A stretch of DNA of 64,000 bases, taken from positions 1 to 64,000 of the forward strand of contig JASJBF010000052.1 in NCBI GenBank assembly GCA_030066685.1, given 5' to 3'. Shown in pieces: positions 16,997 through 25,441 of the stretch (within the stretch, counting starts at the first letter, position 1; each line of letters begins with the position of its first letter). The position numbers and the translations under genes were made by a program. A model generated the notes under the pieces. The model saw nothing but the letters and a program-made list of their open reading frames with translations, did no database searches and was not told the DNA's origin. Source of the stretch: Kiloniellales bacterium. GTDB lineage: Bacteria; Pseudomonadota; Alphaproteobacteria; Kiloniellales; JAKSBE01.

Positions 16997-17964
16997 GGCG
17001 CTCCCTCTCGCAGGGGGTGAAAGCAGAAGACCTCATGGCCGCCGCCCAGCGCACTGCCGCGCGGCACGGACTCGCAGGCCCCGGTCGCGCGGGGGCAGCG
17101 CGGCGCGAAGGCGCAGCCGAGCGGCCGTTGCAAGGGATCCGGCACCTGGCCGGGGATCGAGGCCAGGCGGTCGCCGGGCGCGGCCTGCAGGCTGGGCAGG
17201 GCGGCGAAGAGGCCCTCGGTGTAGGGATGCGACCGCCGGCGGAAGACCTCGGCGGTGGGACCGCTCTCGACGATGGCGCCGGCGTACATCACCGCCATGC
17301 GGTCGGTCATCTCGGCGATCACCCCCAGGTCGTGGGAGATCAGGATCAAGGCCATGCCCTCCTCCGCCGCCAGCTCGGCGATGAGGTCGAGGATCTGGGC
17401 CTGGATGGTGACGTCGAGGGCGGTGGTCGGCTCGTCCGCGATCAGGATGTCCGGGCCGCAGGCCAGGGCCATGGCGACCACAACCCGCTGGCGCTGGCCG
17501 CCGGAGAGCTGGTGCGGATGGAGGCCGAGCGGAAAGTCCGCCGGGGGCAGGCCGACCCGCTCGAGCAGGGCGGCGGCCCGGTCCAGGGCCGCCCGGCCGT
17601 CCAGCCCGAGGTGCAGGCGCAGGCCTTCGGCCACCTGGTCGCCGATGCTGCGCACCGGGTTGAGCGCGGTCATCGGCTCCTGGAAGACCATGGCGAGACG
17701 CCGGCCGCGCAGGCGGCAGAGCTCGGCCTCGCCCAGGTCGAGCAGGTTCTTGCCCTCGAGCGCGATGCGCCCCCGGGCCCGCGCCGCCCCGGGCAGCAGG
17801 CCCAGGATCGCGAGCGCGGTCATCGACTTGCCGCAGCCGGACTCGCCGACCAGGCCCAGGCTCTCGCCACGGTCGAGCGACAGGCCGACCTCGCGCAGGA
17901 TCTCGATCGGCCCCAGAGGGGTCCGGATCTCGACGCCGAGTCCCTCGATCTCGAGCAAGGCCAT
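16993..17964 (-). CDS. Peptide ABC transporter ATP-binding protein (DppD/OppD-type)
   Basis: The 323-residue protein has Walker A GESGCGKS, signature LSGGQRQRVVVAMAL, Walker B ILIADEPTTALD and LISHDLG. The C-terminal CAFAPRCPRATGAC cysteine motif is typical of OppD. I start it at ATG 17964 (MALLEIEGLGVEIRTP). An in-frame ATG at 18021 would add 19 residues (MDARIKSGHDS..) that are encoded by the dispersed repeat, not by family sequence. It pairs with the second ATPase by a 4-base overlap. Together they form the nucleotide-binding pair of the importer. Confidence 0.93.
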   Translation of the reverse strand: MALLEIEGLGVEIRTPLGPIEILREVGLSLDRGESLGLVGESGCGKSMTALAILGLLPGAARARGRIALEGKNLLDLGEAELCRLRGRRLAMVFQEPMTALNPVRSIGDQVAEGLRLHLGLDGRAALDRAAALLERVGLPPADFPLGLHPHQLSGGQRQRVVVAMALACGPDILIADEPTTALDVTIQAQILDLIAELAAEEGMALILISHDLGVIAEMTDRMAVMYAGAIVESGPTAEVFRRRSHPYTEGLFAALPSLQAAPGDRLASIPGQVPDPLQRPLGCAFAPRCPRATGACESVPRGSALGGGHEVFCFHPLREGAP

Positions 17965-17990
17965 GGTCAGGGCCTCAGAGCAATGCATAC

Positions 17991-18068
17991 TGTCATGCCC
18001 GGACTTGATCCGGGCATCCATGGAGCAACTTGCACCATGGATTGCCGGGTCAAGCCCGGCAATGACAG
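17991..18068. repeat. Dispersed palindromic repeat, type A, copy 2
   Basis: Same sequence family as 12979-13055, here in the 153-base gap between the second permease gene and the first ATPase gene. If transcribed it folds as a long hairpin at this operon junction. Confidence 0.9.
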
Positions 18069-18117
18069 CGGAGAAGACGTCGAGGGTTGTTGAAGCTCCA
18101 ACGTGGCGTTCATACCG

Positions 18118-18966
18118 CTAGCGCGCCCGCCGAAGCTTGGGGTCGAGGATGTCGCGCAGGCCGTCGCCCAGGAGGTTGAGCCCCAGGACCGTCAGGGCGA
18201 TGGCGCAGCCCGGGAAGATCGCCAGGTAGGGCGCCTGGAACATGAAGGTCTGGGCGTCGTTCAGCATCTTGCCCCAGCTCGCCGCTGGCGGCTGGGTCCC
18301 CAGGCCCAGGTAGCTCAGGCCCGCCTCGGCGAGGATCGCCAGGGCGAACTGGATGGTCGCCTGGACGATCAGCACGCTGGCGATGTTGGGCAGCACGTGC
18401 TCGACGGTGACCCGCGCCTGGCCCTTGCCGGCGACCCGGGCCGCCAGGATGAACTCGCGCTGCCAGACCGAGAGCGCGGCGCCGCGCGCCAGTCGGGCGA
18501 AGACCGGCACGTTGAAGATCCCGATCGCGATGATCGAGTTCACCGCGCCGGGCCCCAGCAGGGCGGTGATCATGACCGCGGTCAGCAGCGCCGGAAAGGC
18601 GAAGGCGAAGTCGGAGAAGCGCATCACCGCCTCGCTGACCCAGCCGCCGCGCGCCGCGGCCAGCGCGCCCAGGGGCACGCCGAAGCCGAGCCCGATGCCG
18701 ACCGCGACCAGGGCGACGACGATGGAGTTGACCGCCCCGGCCATGATCATCGAGAGGATGTCCCGGCCGAAGTGGTCGGTGCCCAGCCAATGCGCCGCCG
18801 AGGGCGGCCGCAGCTTGCCGGCCACGTCGATCTCGGCGACGCCGTAGGGGGTCCAGACCAGCGACAGCGCCGCCATCGCGAGGAAGGCCAGCGTCAGGAT
18901 CCCGCCGATCAGGAAGGAACGGTGACGCAAGCCCTCGCGCAATAGCTCGCGGCCCGCCTCAAACAC
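18118..18966 (-). CDS. Peptide ABC transporter permease (DppC-type)
   Basis: The 282-residue membrane protein has an N-terminal OppC_N helix (FLIGGILTLAFLAMAALSLV), LGTDHFGRDILSMIMAGA, and the EAA loop EFILAARVAGKGQARVTVEH followed by HVLPNIASVLIV. GTG 18966 is the start: GGAGG sits 7 bases upstream and the codon overlaps the DppB-type stop (GTGTTTGA), so the two permeases are coupled. A longer frame from 19044 runs inside the dppB-like gene. It forms the heterodimeric inner-membrane channel with its partner. Confidence 0.9.
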   Translation of the reverse strand: MFEAGRELLREGLRHRSFLIGGILTLAFLAMAALSLVWTPYGVAEIDVAGKLRPPSAAHWLGTDHFGRDILSMIMAGAVNSIVVALVAVGIGLGFGVPLGALAAARGGWVSEAVMRFSDFAFAFPALLTAVMITALLGPGAVNSIIAIGIFNVPVFARLARGAALSVWQREFILAARVAGKGQARVTVEHVLPNIASVLIVQATIQFALAILAEAGLSYLGLGTQPPAASWGKMLNDAQTFMFQAPYLAIFPGCAIALTVLGLNLLGDGLRDILDPKLRRAR

Positions 18967-19915
18967 CTTCGACGCCTCCGCGCAGCCGCGGGTCGAGCAC
19001 AGCATAGAGCAGGTCGACCGTGAAGTTGACGAGGACCACGGCACCGGCCAGCAGCACCACCAGGTCCTTGACCACGATGAGATCGCGCTGGGCGATGGCC
19101 TGGAAGATCAGCCGGCCGAGCCCGGGCAGGTAGAAGACGTTCTCGATGATGATGGTGCCGGCGAGCAGGAAGGAGAACTGCAGGCCCATGATCGTGACCA
19201 CCGGGATCAGTGCGTTGCGCAGGGCGTGGCCCCAGAGCGCGGCGCCGCGGCTGAGCCCCTTGGCGCGGGCGGTGCGGACGTAGTCCTCGCCTAGGGTCTC
19301 GAGCACCGAGGAGCGGGTGACCCGCGCCAGGATCGCCGCCTGCGGCAGGGCGAGCGCGACCGCCGGGAGCAGCAGCGACTTCAGCGCCGGCAAAAGGCCC
19401 GCGTCCCAGCCGGCGAAGCCGCCGGCCGGCAGCCAGCGCAGGCCGACCGCGAAGAGCAGGATCAGCAGGATCGCGAACCAGAAGTTGGGGATCGCGACGC
19501 CGATCTGGCTGAAGCCCATGACGCAGAGGTCGGCCAAGCGCTTGTGCCGCGCCGCCGCCAGCACGCCGAGCGGGATCGCGATGGCGGTCGACAGCAGGAT
19601 CGCGATCACCGCCAGGGGCAGGCTGACCGCGACCCGGTCGGCGATCAGCTCGGCCACCGGCACGCTGTAGGTGTAGCTCCGGCCCAGGTCGCCCTGCAGC
19701 AGGCCCCCCAGCCAGTCGAAGAAACGCACCGGCGCCGGCAGGTCGAGGCCCAGCTCCCGGCGCAGCGCCGCCAGGCTGTCCGGCTGCGCCCCGGTGCCGA
19801 GGATGATCGCCGCCGGATCTCCGGGCAGCACCTCCAGCACCGTAAAGACCACCAGCGCCGCGACGAAGAGCGTCAGGACCAAGGTCACCAGGCGCTTGAC
19901 GAGGAAGAGGGCCAT
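18959..19915 (-). CDS. Peptide ABC transporter permease (DppB-type)
   Basis: The 318-residue protein has the OppB/DppB layout: MALFLVKRLVTLVLTLF, a periplasmic loop with GDPAAIILGTGAQPDSLAAL and LGLDLPAPVRFFDWL, and six predicted helices. The EAA loop is EDYVRTARAKGLSRGAALWG. It overlaps the DppC-type gene by 8 bases. It is separated from the binding-protein gene upstream by 306 bases that hold two palindromic elements. Confidence 0.93.
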   Translation of the reverse strand: MALFLVKRLVTLVLTLFVAALVVFTVLEVLPGDPAAIILGTGAQPDSLAALRRELGLDLPAPVRFFDWLGGLLQGDLGRSYTYSVPVAELIADRVAVSLPLAVIAILLSTAIAIPLGVLAAARHKRLADLCVMGFSQIGVAIPNFWFAILLILLFAVGLRWLPAGGFAGWDAGLLPALKSLLLPAVALALPQAAILARVTRSSVLETLGEDYVRTARAKGLSRGAALWGHALRNALIPVVTIMGLQFSFLLAGTIIIENVFYLPGLGRLIFQAIAQRDLIVVKDLVVLLAGAVVLVNFTVDLLYAVLDPRLRGGVEGV

Positions 19916-20000
19916 GGCTCAGCGCCAATCTCGAGGGCGAGGACATGTCGGCACCAAGACCGAACCGATCGGAACCACGGAGATGTCCCCCTCCCCCCGC

Positions 20001-20021
20001 CCCCTCCCACCAGGGGAGGGG
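20001..20021. repeat. G/C-run hairpin in the gap of the peptide operon
   Basis: CCCCTCCC (20001-20008) pairs with GGGAGGGG (20014-20021) around a 5-base loop. It lies in the 306-base gap (19916-20221) between the permease and binding-protein genes. The rest of that gap holds the type A repeat and nothing else I can name. Confidence 0.6.
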
Positions 20022-20094
20022 GAGCCATAAACGTGTCTGGCTAAAGGTTGGGCAATACCGCCTTGGGGGACAAGTCGGTGGCCCCCGTCTTAGA

Positions 20095-20172
20095 TGTCAT
20101 GCCCGGACTTGATCCGGGCATCCATCGAACAACCGGCACCATGGATTGCCGGGTCAAGCCCGGCAATGACAG
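20095..20172. repeat. Dispersed palindromic repeat, type A, copy 3
   Basis: Begins TGTCATGCCCGGACTTGATC and ends GGTCAAGCCCGGCAATGACA. It lies just downstream of the binding-protein stop codon, between it and the permease genes. Confidence 0.9.
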
Positions 20173-20221
20173 ATGAAAGAACCCAAGGGCCGGTCCCATA
20201 CCTTCAGCGTCTCAACCCGAC

Positions 20222-21700
20222 TCACTCGCTCCAGGAAACCTCGGTCAGGTCGTTGGCCTGGACCGGGCTGTTGGCCCAGAGGCCCTGGAGCTTGGCGTTC
20301 CAGACGCCGTGCTTGGCGAGCTGGAACAGGAAGCCGTTGACCGAGTCCTCGGCAATCCGCTGCTGCGCCTCGGCCATCAGCTTGTAGCGCTCGCCCTCCT
20401 CCACCGCCGCGTCCAGCTTGGCCAGGGTCGCCTTGAAGGCCTCGCTCTTGTAGTCGAAGTAATAGTCGTCGCGGCCGTAGATGCCGATGTCCATCGGCTC
20501 GGTATGGGAGACGATGGTCAGGTCGTAGTCCCGGCCGCGGAAGACCTGCTCCAGCCACTGCGCCCATTCGACCGGGATGATCTCGAGCTCGATCCCGACC
20601 TGGGCGAGCTGGGCGGCGACGATCTCGCCGCCGCGCCGGGCGTAGGTCGGCGGCGGCAGCTTGATGGTCGCCTTGAAGCCGTCGGCCAGACCGGCCTCGG
20701 CCAGCAGGGCCTTGGCCTTTTCCGGGTCGTAGGGATAGCGGTCGGTGAGGTCGACGTAGGCCGGGTGATGCGGCGCGAAGTGGCTGCCGATCGGCGTGCC
20801 GTAGCCAAACATCGCGCCGTCGACGATGGCCTTTCGGTCCAGGGCGTGGGCCACGGCGCGGCGCACCCGCAGGTCGCTGAAGGGCGCCTTGCCGTTGTTC
20901 ATGGTCAGGATGGTCTCGCCCTCGGTGCTGCCGATGACCACCTTGAAGCGCGGGTCGGCCTCGAACTGGCCCAGGCTCTCGGGCGCCGGGAAGTTGGCGA
21001 AGGCGTCGAGGTCGCCGGCCAGCATGGCCGCGACCGCCGCCGCCGGGTCCGGGATGAACTTGAAGGTCGCGCGCTCCAGCTTGACCGCGTCGCCCCAGTA
21101 GTCCGGGTTGCGGGCCAGTTCGACCCGGTCGCCCTTGACCCAGCGCTCGAACCTGAAGGGCCCGGTCCCGACCGGCTTGGCCTTGTTGCCCTCCGCCGAT
21201 CCCGGCGCGACCACGACGGCGTCGCCCCAGCCCAGGTTGAAGAGGAAATGCCCGGTCGGCCGCTTCAAGGTGACCACCACCGTGGCCGCATCGGGCGCGG
21301 CGACGCTCTCGATCGGCTCGAAGAGCACCTTCTGGGCGTTGACGCTGTCCTCGGCCCGGGCTCGGTCCAGGGAGAAGACCACGTCCGCGGCCTCCAGGCT
21401 CGTGCCGTCGTGGAAGCTGACGCCCTCGTGCAGGGTGAAGCTGTAGGTCAGGCCGTCGTCGGAGACCGTCCAGCTCTTGGCCAGGGCCGGCTGCACGGCG
21501 CCGTTGCGGTCGATCCGGGTCAGGCCCTCGAAGACGTTGGCGTAGACCACCTCGTCGATCGCCGCGGCGGCACCGGCCGTCGGATCCAGGTGCGGCGGCT
21601 CCAGCACCATGCCCATCACCAGGTCGGTCTTGGCCGCCTGCGCCGGCGGCGCCCCCAGCGCCAGGGCCGCCAGGGCCAGGCCGTAGAACAGCGCCCTCAT
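20222..21700 (-). CDS. Periplasmic peptide-binding protein of an ABC transporter (SBP family 5, DppA/OppA-like)
   Basis: The 492-residue protein has a Sec signal peptide (MRALFYGLALAALALGAPPAQA-type, cleaved after AQA) and family-5 motifs: EPPHLDPTAGAAAAIDEVVY, NVFEGLTRID, LAKSWTVSDDGLTYSFTLHE, GVSFHDGTSLEAADVVFSLD, and RNPDYWGD. It binds peptides or related compounds in the periplasm for the adjacent permease. ATG 21700 is chosen for its GGGAGG site; ATG 21715, which overlaps the P1 peptidase stop codon (ATGA), would add five residues. It is transcribed with the two peptidases upstream. Confidence 0.93.
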   Translation of the reverse strand: MRALFYGLALAALALGAPPAQAAKTDLVMGMVLEPPHLDPTAGAAAAIDEVVYANVFEGLTRIDRNGAVQPALAKSWTVSDDGLTYSFTLHEGVSFHDGTSLEAADVVFSLDRARAEDSVNAQKVLFEPIESVAAPDAATVVVTLKRPTGHFLFNLGWGDAVVVAPGSAEGNKAKPVGTGPFRFERWVKGDRVELARNPDYWGDAVKLERATFKFIPDPAAAVAAMLAGDLDAFANFPAPESLGQFEADPRFKVVIGSTEGETILTMNNGKAPFSDLRVRRAVAHALDRKAIVDGAMFGYGTPIGSHFAPHHPAYVDLTDRYPYDPEKAKALLAEAGLADGFKATIKLPPPTYARRGGEIVAAQLAQVGIELEIIPVEWAQWLEQVFRGRDYDLTIVSHTEPMDIGIYGRDDYYFDYKSEAFKATLAKLDAAVEEGERYKLMAEAQQRIAEDSVNGFLFQLAKHGVWNAKLQGLWANSPVQANDLTEVSWSE

Positions 21701-21711
21701 CTCTCCCTCCC

Positions 21712-22734
21712 TCATCCTTGCGCGGCCTTGCGGGCCGCGATGTCCTCGGCGAAGCGCGCCCGGTAGGAAGGCACGCCGCCCAGGCTTTCCGCCTCGAAGA
21801 CGGCGCGGGCCACCGCCCGCGCCAGGCAATCGGCCGCCATCATCCCCAGCCGCGCCAAGTCTGCCTCGGGATCCTCCAGAGCGCAGCGCCCGGTCGAAAG
21901 CGCGAAAACCGTATCACCGTCGTAGGGCGTATGCACGGGGCGGATCGCCCGCGCCAGGCCGTCCTGGGCCATGACCGCCAGGCGCCGGGCCTGGACCCGG
22001 CTCAGGGTCGCGTCGGTCGCGACCACCGCCAGGGTGGTGTTGCCGGCCACCGGCGACGCCAGGGCCGCGAGCGCCTCGGGCCCCGGGGCCGCCGTGGGCG
22101 GCGGCAGGCCGCCGAACTCCGCCGCCTGCTCGAAGGGCCAGGCCCAGAAGCTCGGATCCTCGGGATAGGTCACGCTGCCCAGGCTGTTGACCGCGGCCAG
22201 GGTGCCGAGCGTGATCGCGCCGTCGCGGACCGAGGCCGAGCCCAGGCCGCCCTTGAGCGGTCCGGCGGTCGCCCCGAGGCCGGCGCCGGCGTTGCCCAGG
22301 TCGAAGTCTGCGCCGGCGGCCTCCACCGCCTGGGCGCCAAGCCGGTGGTAGGGCGAAACCGGGCCCCAGTCCTTGTCGCCGCCGTTGTCGAGGTCGAAGA
22401 GGATGGCCGCCGGGACGATCGGGACCCGGGCGCCGCCGATCTCGAAACCGCGGCCCTGCGCCCTCAGCCAGCCCATGACCCCGTCCGCTGCCGCCAGGCC
22501 GAAGGCCGAGCCGCCGCTGAGCACCAGGGCGTCGACCGCCTGCACCGTGCCGGCCGGGTCGAGGAGATCCGTCTCCCGGGTGCCCGGCCCGCCGCCGCGT
22601 ACGTCGGCCGCCGCCACCGCCGGCGCCTCCGCAAGCACGACCGTCGCCCCGCTGCGCAGCGCGGCGTCTTCGGCGTTGCCGACCGTGAGGCCCGGCACGT
22701 CGGTGATCAGGTTACGCGGGCCCGGGCCGCTCAC
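21712..22734 (-). CDS. P1/S58-family aminopeptidase or oligomer hydrolase (DmpA/NylC-type N-terminal nucleophile)
   Basis: The 340-residue protein carries family signatures: LITDVPGLTVGNAED, VLAEAPAVAAADVRGGGPGT, VDALVLSGGSAFGLAAADGV, and AGAGLGATAGPLKGGLG. In this family the precursor cuts itself and the new N-terminal residue is the nucleophile. Here the site would be Asn232-Thr233 in SPVAGNTTLAVVATDA. This is the Asn/Thr type seen in 6-aminohexanoate-oligomer hydrolase NylC rather than the Gly/Ser of DmpA. It overlaps the M20 gene by four bases (ATGA) and is followed by the binding protein. It probably processes peptides or beta-/D-amino-acid amides imported by the transporter. It has no signal peptide, so it is cytoplasmic. 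Confidence 0.88.
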   Translation of the reverse strand: MSGPGPRNLITDVPGLTVGNAEDAALRSGATVVLAEAPAVAAADVRGGGPGTRETDLLDPAGTVQAVDALVLSGGSAFGLAAADGVMGWLRAQGRGFEIGGARVPIVPAAILFDLDNGGDKDWGPVSPYHRLGAQAVEAAGADFDLGNAGAGLGATAGPLKGGLGSASVRDGAITLGTLAAVNSLGSVTYPEDPSFWAWPFEQAAEFGGLPPPTAAPGPEALAALASPVAGNTTLAVVATDATLSRVQARRLAVMAQDGLARAIRPVHTPYDGDTVFALSTGRCALEDPEADLARLGMMAADCLARAVARAVFEAESLGGVPSYRARFAEDIAARKAAQG

Positions 22735-24005
22735 CCGGCGCCTCCGTCCAGCAGCGCCAGGGTGGCGCCGGCCATGACCTTGGCCGCGGCGACCATGTCG
22801 GCGACCTCGATGTACTCGTCGGGCTGATGCGCCAGGTCGAGGATGCCCGGGCCGTAGGCGATGCAGTCCTTAAGGTGGCCGATCCGGACCACGTGCTTCT
22901 GGTCGTAGGTCCCCGGCGAGACCACCGCCTGCGCCGGACGCCCCAGAACCTCCTCGATGCCCGCCGAGATCGCCCGCACCACCGGCGAGTCGGCCTCGGT
23001 CATGGTCGGCAGGAAGGTCATGATCTCGCGCAGGCGGTAGTCGAAACCGGGCCGTCCGGCCTTGAGGTCTTCGAGGATCCCGATCACCTCCCGCTTGACC
23101 TCCTCCAGATCCTCCTCGATCAGGAATCGCCGGTCGATCACCAGGCGGCAGGAGTCCGGCACCAGGGGACTGGGCAGGCCGTCGAAGCCCTCGGGCAGGC
23201 CGCCGTGCAGGGCGTTGAGGTTGAGGGTCGACTGGCGCGCGCCCTCCGGCACCACCGGCATCTCGGTGCGCTTGGCCGCCAGGCGCGGGTAGAGCTCGCT
23301 TTCGATGCGGGCCAAGAAGGCGGCCATGTGGCGTACGGCGCAGTCGCCGAGGAAGGGCATGGAGCCGTGCGCCTGGCGGCCCAGGGTTTCGATCTCGGCC
23401 CACCAGACCCCGCGGTGGCCGAGGCAGACCCGGTCGACGTTGAGCGGCTCAGGGATGATCACGTGGTCGACCCGCGGCCTGGAGAAAAAGCCGCGCTCGG
23501 CCAGGTAGCCGACCCCGCCGTAGCCGCCGGACTCCTCGTCGACCGTGCCGGAGATCTCGATCGCGCCGGGCCAGTCCGGCTCCGCCTCGAGCAGCGCCTC
23601 GACGGCGATCACCGCCGCCGCCAGGCCGCCCTTCATGTCGCAGGTGCCGCGGCCGTAGATGCGGCCGTCGCGCAGCTCGCCGCCGAAGGGATCGTAAGTC
23701 CAGCCGAGGCCCGCCGGGACCACGTCGATGTGGCCGTTGAAATGCACGCAGGGCCCCGGCCGCTTGCCCTCGATCCGGGCCACCACGTTGGTCCGCGGAT
23801 AGCGCGGGCTGTCGGCGACCACGCCCTCGGCCCGGTGGTAGCCGACCTCGAAGCCGCGCGCCGCCAGCCGCCGCCCCAGCGCCTCGGCGCAGTCCCTATA
23901 GGCGTCGCCCGGCGGATTGACCGTCGGAATCCGCACCAGCTCTTGGGTCAGCGCGACCAGGTCCCCGGTCTTGTCCTCGATGCGGCGATGCAGTGCGTCC
24001 GGCAC
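22731..24005 (-). CDS. M20-family metallopeptidase/deacylase (ArgE/DapE-like)
   Basis: This 424-residue protein has the M20 metal site: HFNGHIDVVPAG (first His and Asp), GRGTCDMKGGLAA (bridging Asp) and TVDEESGGYGG (catalytic Glu pair). The dimerisation domain includes GRQAHGSMPFLG, and HQPDEYIEVADM carries the last His. The family removes acyl groups from amino acids or cleaves dipeptides, using two Zn or Co ions. It is the first gene of the peptide-uptake unit, joined by overlap to the P1 peptidase. This points to breakdown of the imported substrate rather than arginine biosynthesis. Confidence 0.9.
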   Translation of the reverse strand: MPDALHRRIEDKTGDLVALTQELVRIPTVNPPGDAYRDCAEALGRRLAARGFEVGYHRAEGVVADSPRYPRTNVVARIEGKRPGPCVHFNGHIDVVPAGLGWTYDPFGGELRDGRIYGRGTCDMKGGLAAAVIAVEALLEAEPDWPGAIEISGTVDEESGGYGGVGYLAERGFFSRPRVDHVIIPEPLNVDRVCLGHRGVWWAEIETLGRQAHGSMPFLGDCAVRHMAAFLARIESELYPRLAAKRTEMPVVPEGARQSTLNLNALHGGLPEGFDGLPSPLVPDSCRLVIDRRFLIEEDLEEVKREVIGILEDLKAGRPGFDYRLREIMTFLPTMTEADSPVVRAISAGIEEVLGRPAQAVVSPGTYDQKHVVRIGHLKDCIAYGPGILDLAHQPDEYIEVADMVAAAKVMAGATLALLDGGAG

Positions 24006-24106
24006 AGCCCTCTCGGTCCTCCCTCAGATGTTCCGTCCGGCGACGAGACGCGCCGCGCAGGCTTCGATGACGACTATACGGAAACGCCGGACAATCGTCA
24101 GGGCGC

Positions 24107-24892
24107 TCAACGCGTCGCGTACTGCCGGACCATGTGGCCGCCGTCGACGTCGATGACCTGGCCGGTGAGATAGCCGTTGGTCATCATCATCAGCACGGCG
24201 TTCGCGATCTCCTCGGTGCTGCCGACCCGGCCGAGGGGCAGGCTCTCGCCGGTTGCCGCGTACATGGCCTCACGCTTGTCCTCGGGCATCTTTGCGTAGG
24301 CCTCGCTGCGCACCATGCCCGGCGAGCAGCAGTTGATCCGGAGCCGCGGCCCGAGCTCGAGCGCCAGGGCGCGGGTCAGTCCCTCGACGGCCGAATTCAC
24401 CGCGCCGAGGCCGGAGCAGTTCAGCCCCGGCCGACGGCTGAGGACGCCGGAAAAGAAGGTGATGCTGCCGCCGTCCCGGAGCTTCGGCAGGGCCGCCCGC
24501 GCCACCGCATAGGGGCCCCAGAACTTGGCATCGAACATGGCCCGCACCGGACCGGTCTCGAGCTCCGCGAAGCGGCCGTGGACCGCCGAGGACGCGGTGA
24601 TCACCAGATGATCGACGCTTTCCTCCGCGAGACCGCCGAACCAAGCCCCGACGGCGGCCTCGTCGGTCATGTCCAGGGACTGAACGGCAACCCGGTCACC
24701 GGCCCCGAGGGCCTTCCGCGCCGCCTCCAGCTTCTCCGACGAGCGGCTGACCAGGGTCACCCGCCCGCCCCGGTCGCAGACCGCCTTGGCCGTCGCCTTG
24801 CCGATGCCGCTGCTGCCGCCGACGATCACGACGTGGCAATCTCTCAGGCTCTGAAACGAGGGCAAGGCCGTTGACGTAGAGTCGCTGTCCAT
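24107..24892 (-). CDS. SDR-fold protein lacking the catalytic Tyr-Lys pair
   Basis: The 261-residue Rossmann protein has the cofactor motif VVIVGGSSGIGKATAKAV, a D-rich loop (SLDMTD), and ITASSAV where NNAG is usual. The active-site region reads FFSGVLSRRPGLNCSGLGAVNSAVEGLTRAL. The usual Y-x-x-x-K is replaced by L-G-A-V-N, so both catalytic Tyr and Lys are missing, though Ser is kept. The same loss is known in the Lin1944-like classical-SDR subgroup of undetermined function. ATG 24892 is preferred for its AGAGG site with a 6-base gap. It probably binds a nucleotide but has no ordinary dehydrogenase activity. Confidence 0.85.
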   Translation of the reverse strand: MDSDSTSTALPSFQSLRDCHVVIVGGSSGIGKATAKAVCDRGGRVTLVSRSSEKLEAARKALGAGDRVAVQSLDMTDEAAVGAWFGGLAEESVDHLVITASSAVHGRFAELETGPVRAMFDAKFWGPYAVARAALPKLRDGGSITFFSGVLSRRPGLNCSGLGAVNSAVEGLTRALALELGPRLRINCCSPGMVRSEAYAKMPEDKREAMYAATGESLPLGRVGSTEEIANAVLMMMTNGYLTGQVIDVDGGHMVRQYATR

Positions 24893-24991
24893 GGGCATCC
24901 TCTTGATCTGAAGGGCACAGATGTGCGGTTCCTCCAGCTTCCTCGCTCCGCGCCGGACCGGCAAGCGCGGGCTGCCCTCTCGCGACACGGT

Positions 24992-25441
24992 CTATCCGGC
25001 AAGCTCCTTTCGGTAGAAGACGCGCGAAAAGCCGTCTTCTTCGCGGCGGTCGGTCTCGACGTAGCCTAGCGCCGGATAGAAGGCCTGGTTCTCGACCATC
25101 TTGACGTTGGTGTAGAGCTCGATGGCCGAGAGGCCCCGGCGCCCGGCCTCGTCCTCGGCGAAGCGCATCAGCGCCTTGCCGAGTCCCTTTCCCTGTCCGG
25201 CCGGAAAGACCGCGACGTTCTCGACGTGAAGGTGGTCACGACGCGGATAGAGCACGATGAAACCCGCGACCTCGCCCTCCAGTTCCACGACATACAGCGT
25301 GCCGGTCTCGATCTGGGCCTCGAAGTCGGCGACCATCGGCGCCGGCTCCTTGCCCATGCGCGGCACATAGAGGCCGTAGGCCTGACGGGCGCAGTCCTTC
25401 ACGCGGTCGAGGTCACCCGGGACGGCCTTTCTGATGGTCAT
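24992..25441 (-). CDS. GNAT N-acetyltransferase
   Basis: The 149-residue protein has the GNAT fold: MTIRKAVPGDLDRVKDCARQ, a beta strand LHVENVAVFP, the acetyl-CoA loop AGQGKGLGKALMRFAEDEA and the C-terminal NQAFYPALGYVETDRR. The substrate is unknown; YETDRREEDGF-like ends occur in uncharacterised alphaproteobacterial members. ATG 25441 has GGAGG nearby. Its start lies inside the DUF2161 gene (29-base overlap), implying co-transcription from that gene. Confidence 0.9.
   Translation of the reverse strand: MTIRKAVPGDLDRVKDCARQAYGLYVPRMGKEPAPMVADFEAQIETGTLYVVELEGEVAGFIVLYPRRDHLHVENVAVFPAGQGKGLGKALMRFAEDEAGRRGLSAIELYTNVKMVENQAFYPALGYVETDRREEDGFSRVFYRKELAG

Noticed and set aside
18021-18965. In-frame upstream start for the DppD-type ATPase (MDARIKSGHDS..) at 18021
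   Set aside because: Those codons come from the dispersed palindrome and are not part of the ATPase family; the ATG at 17964 gives the family N-terminus.
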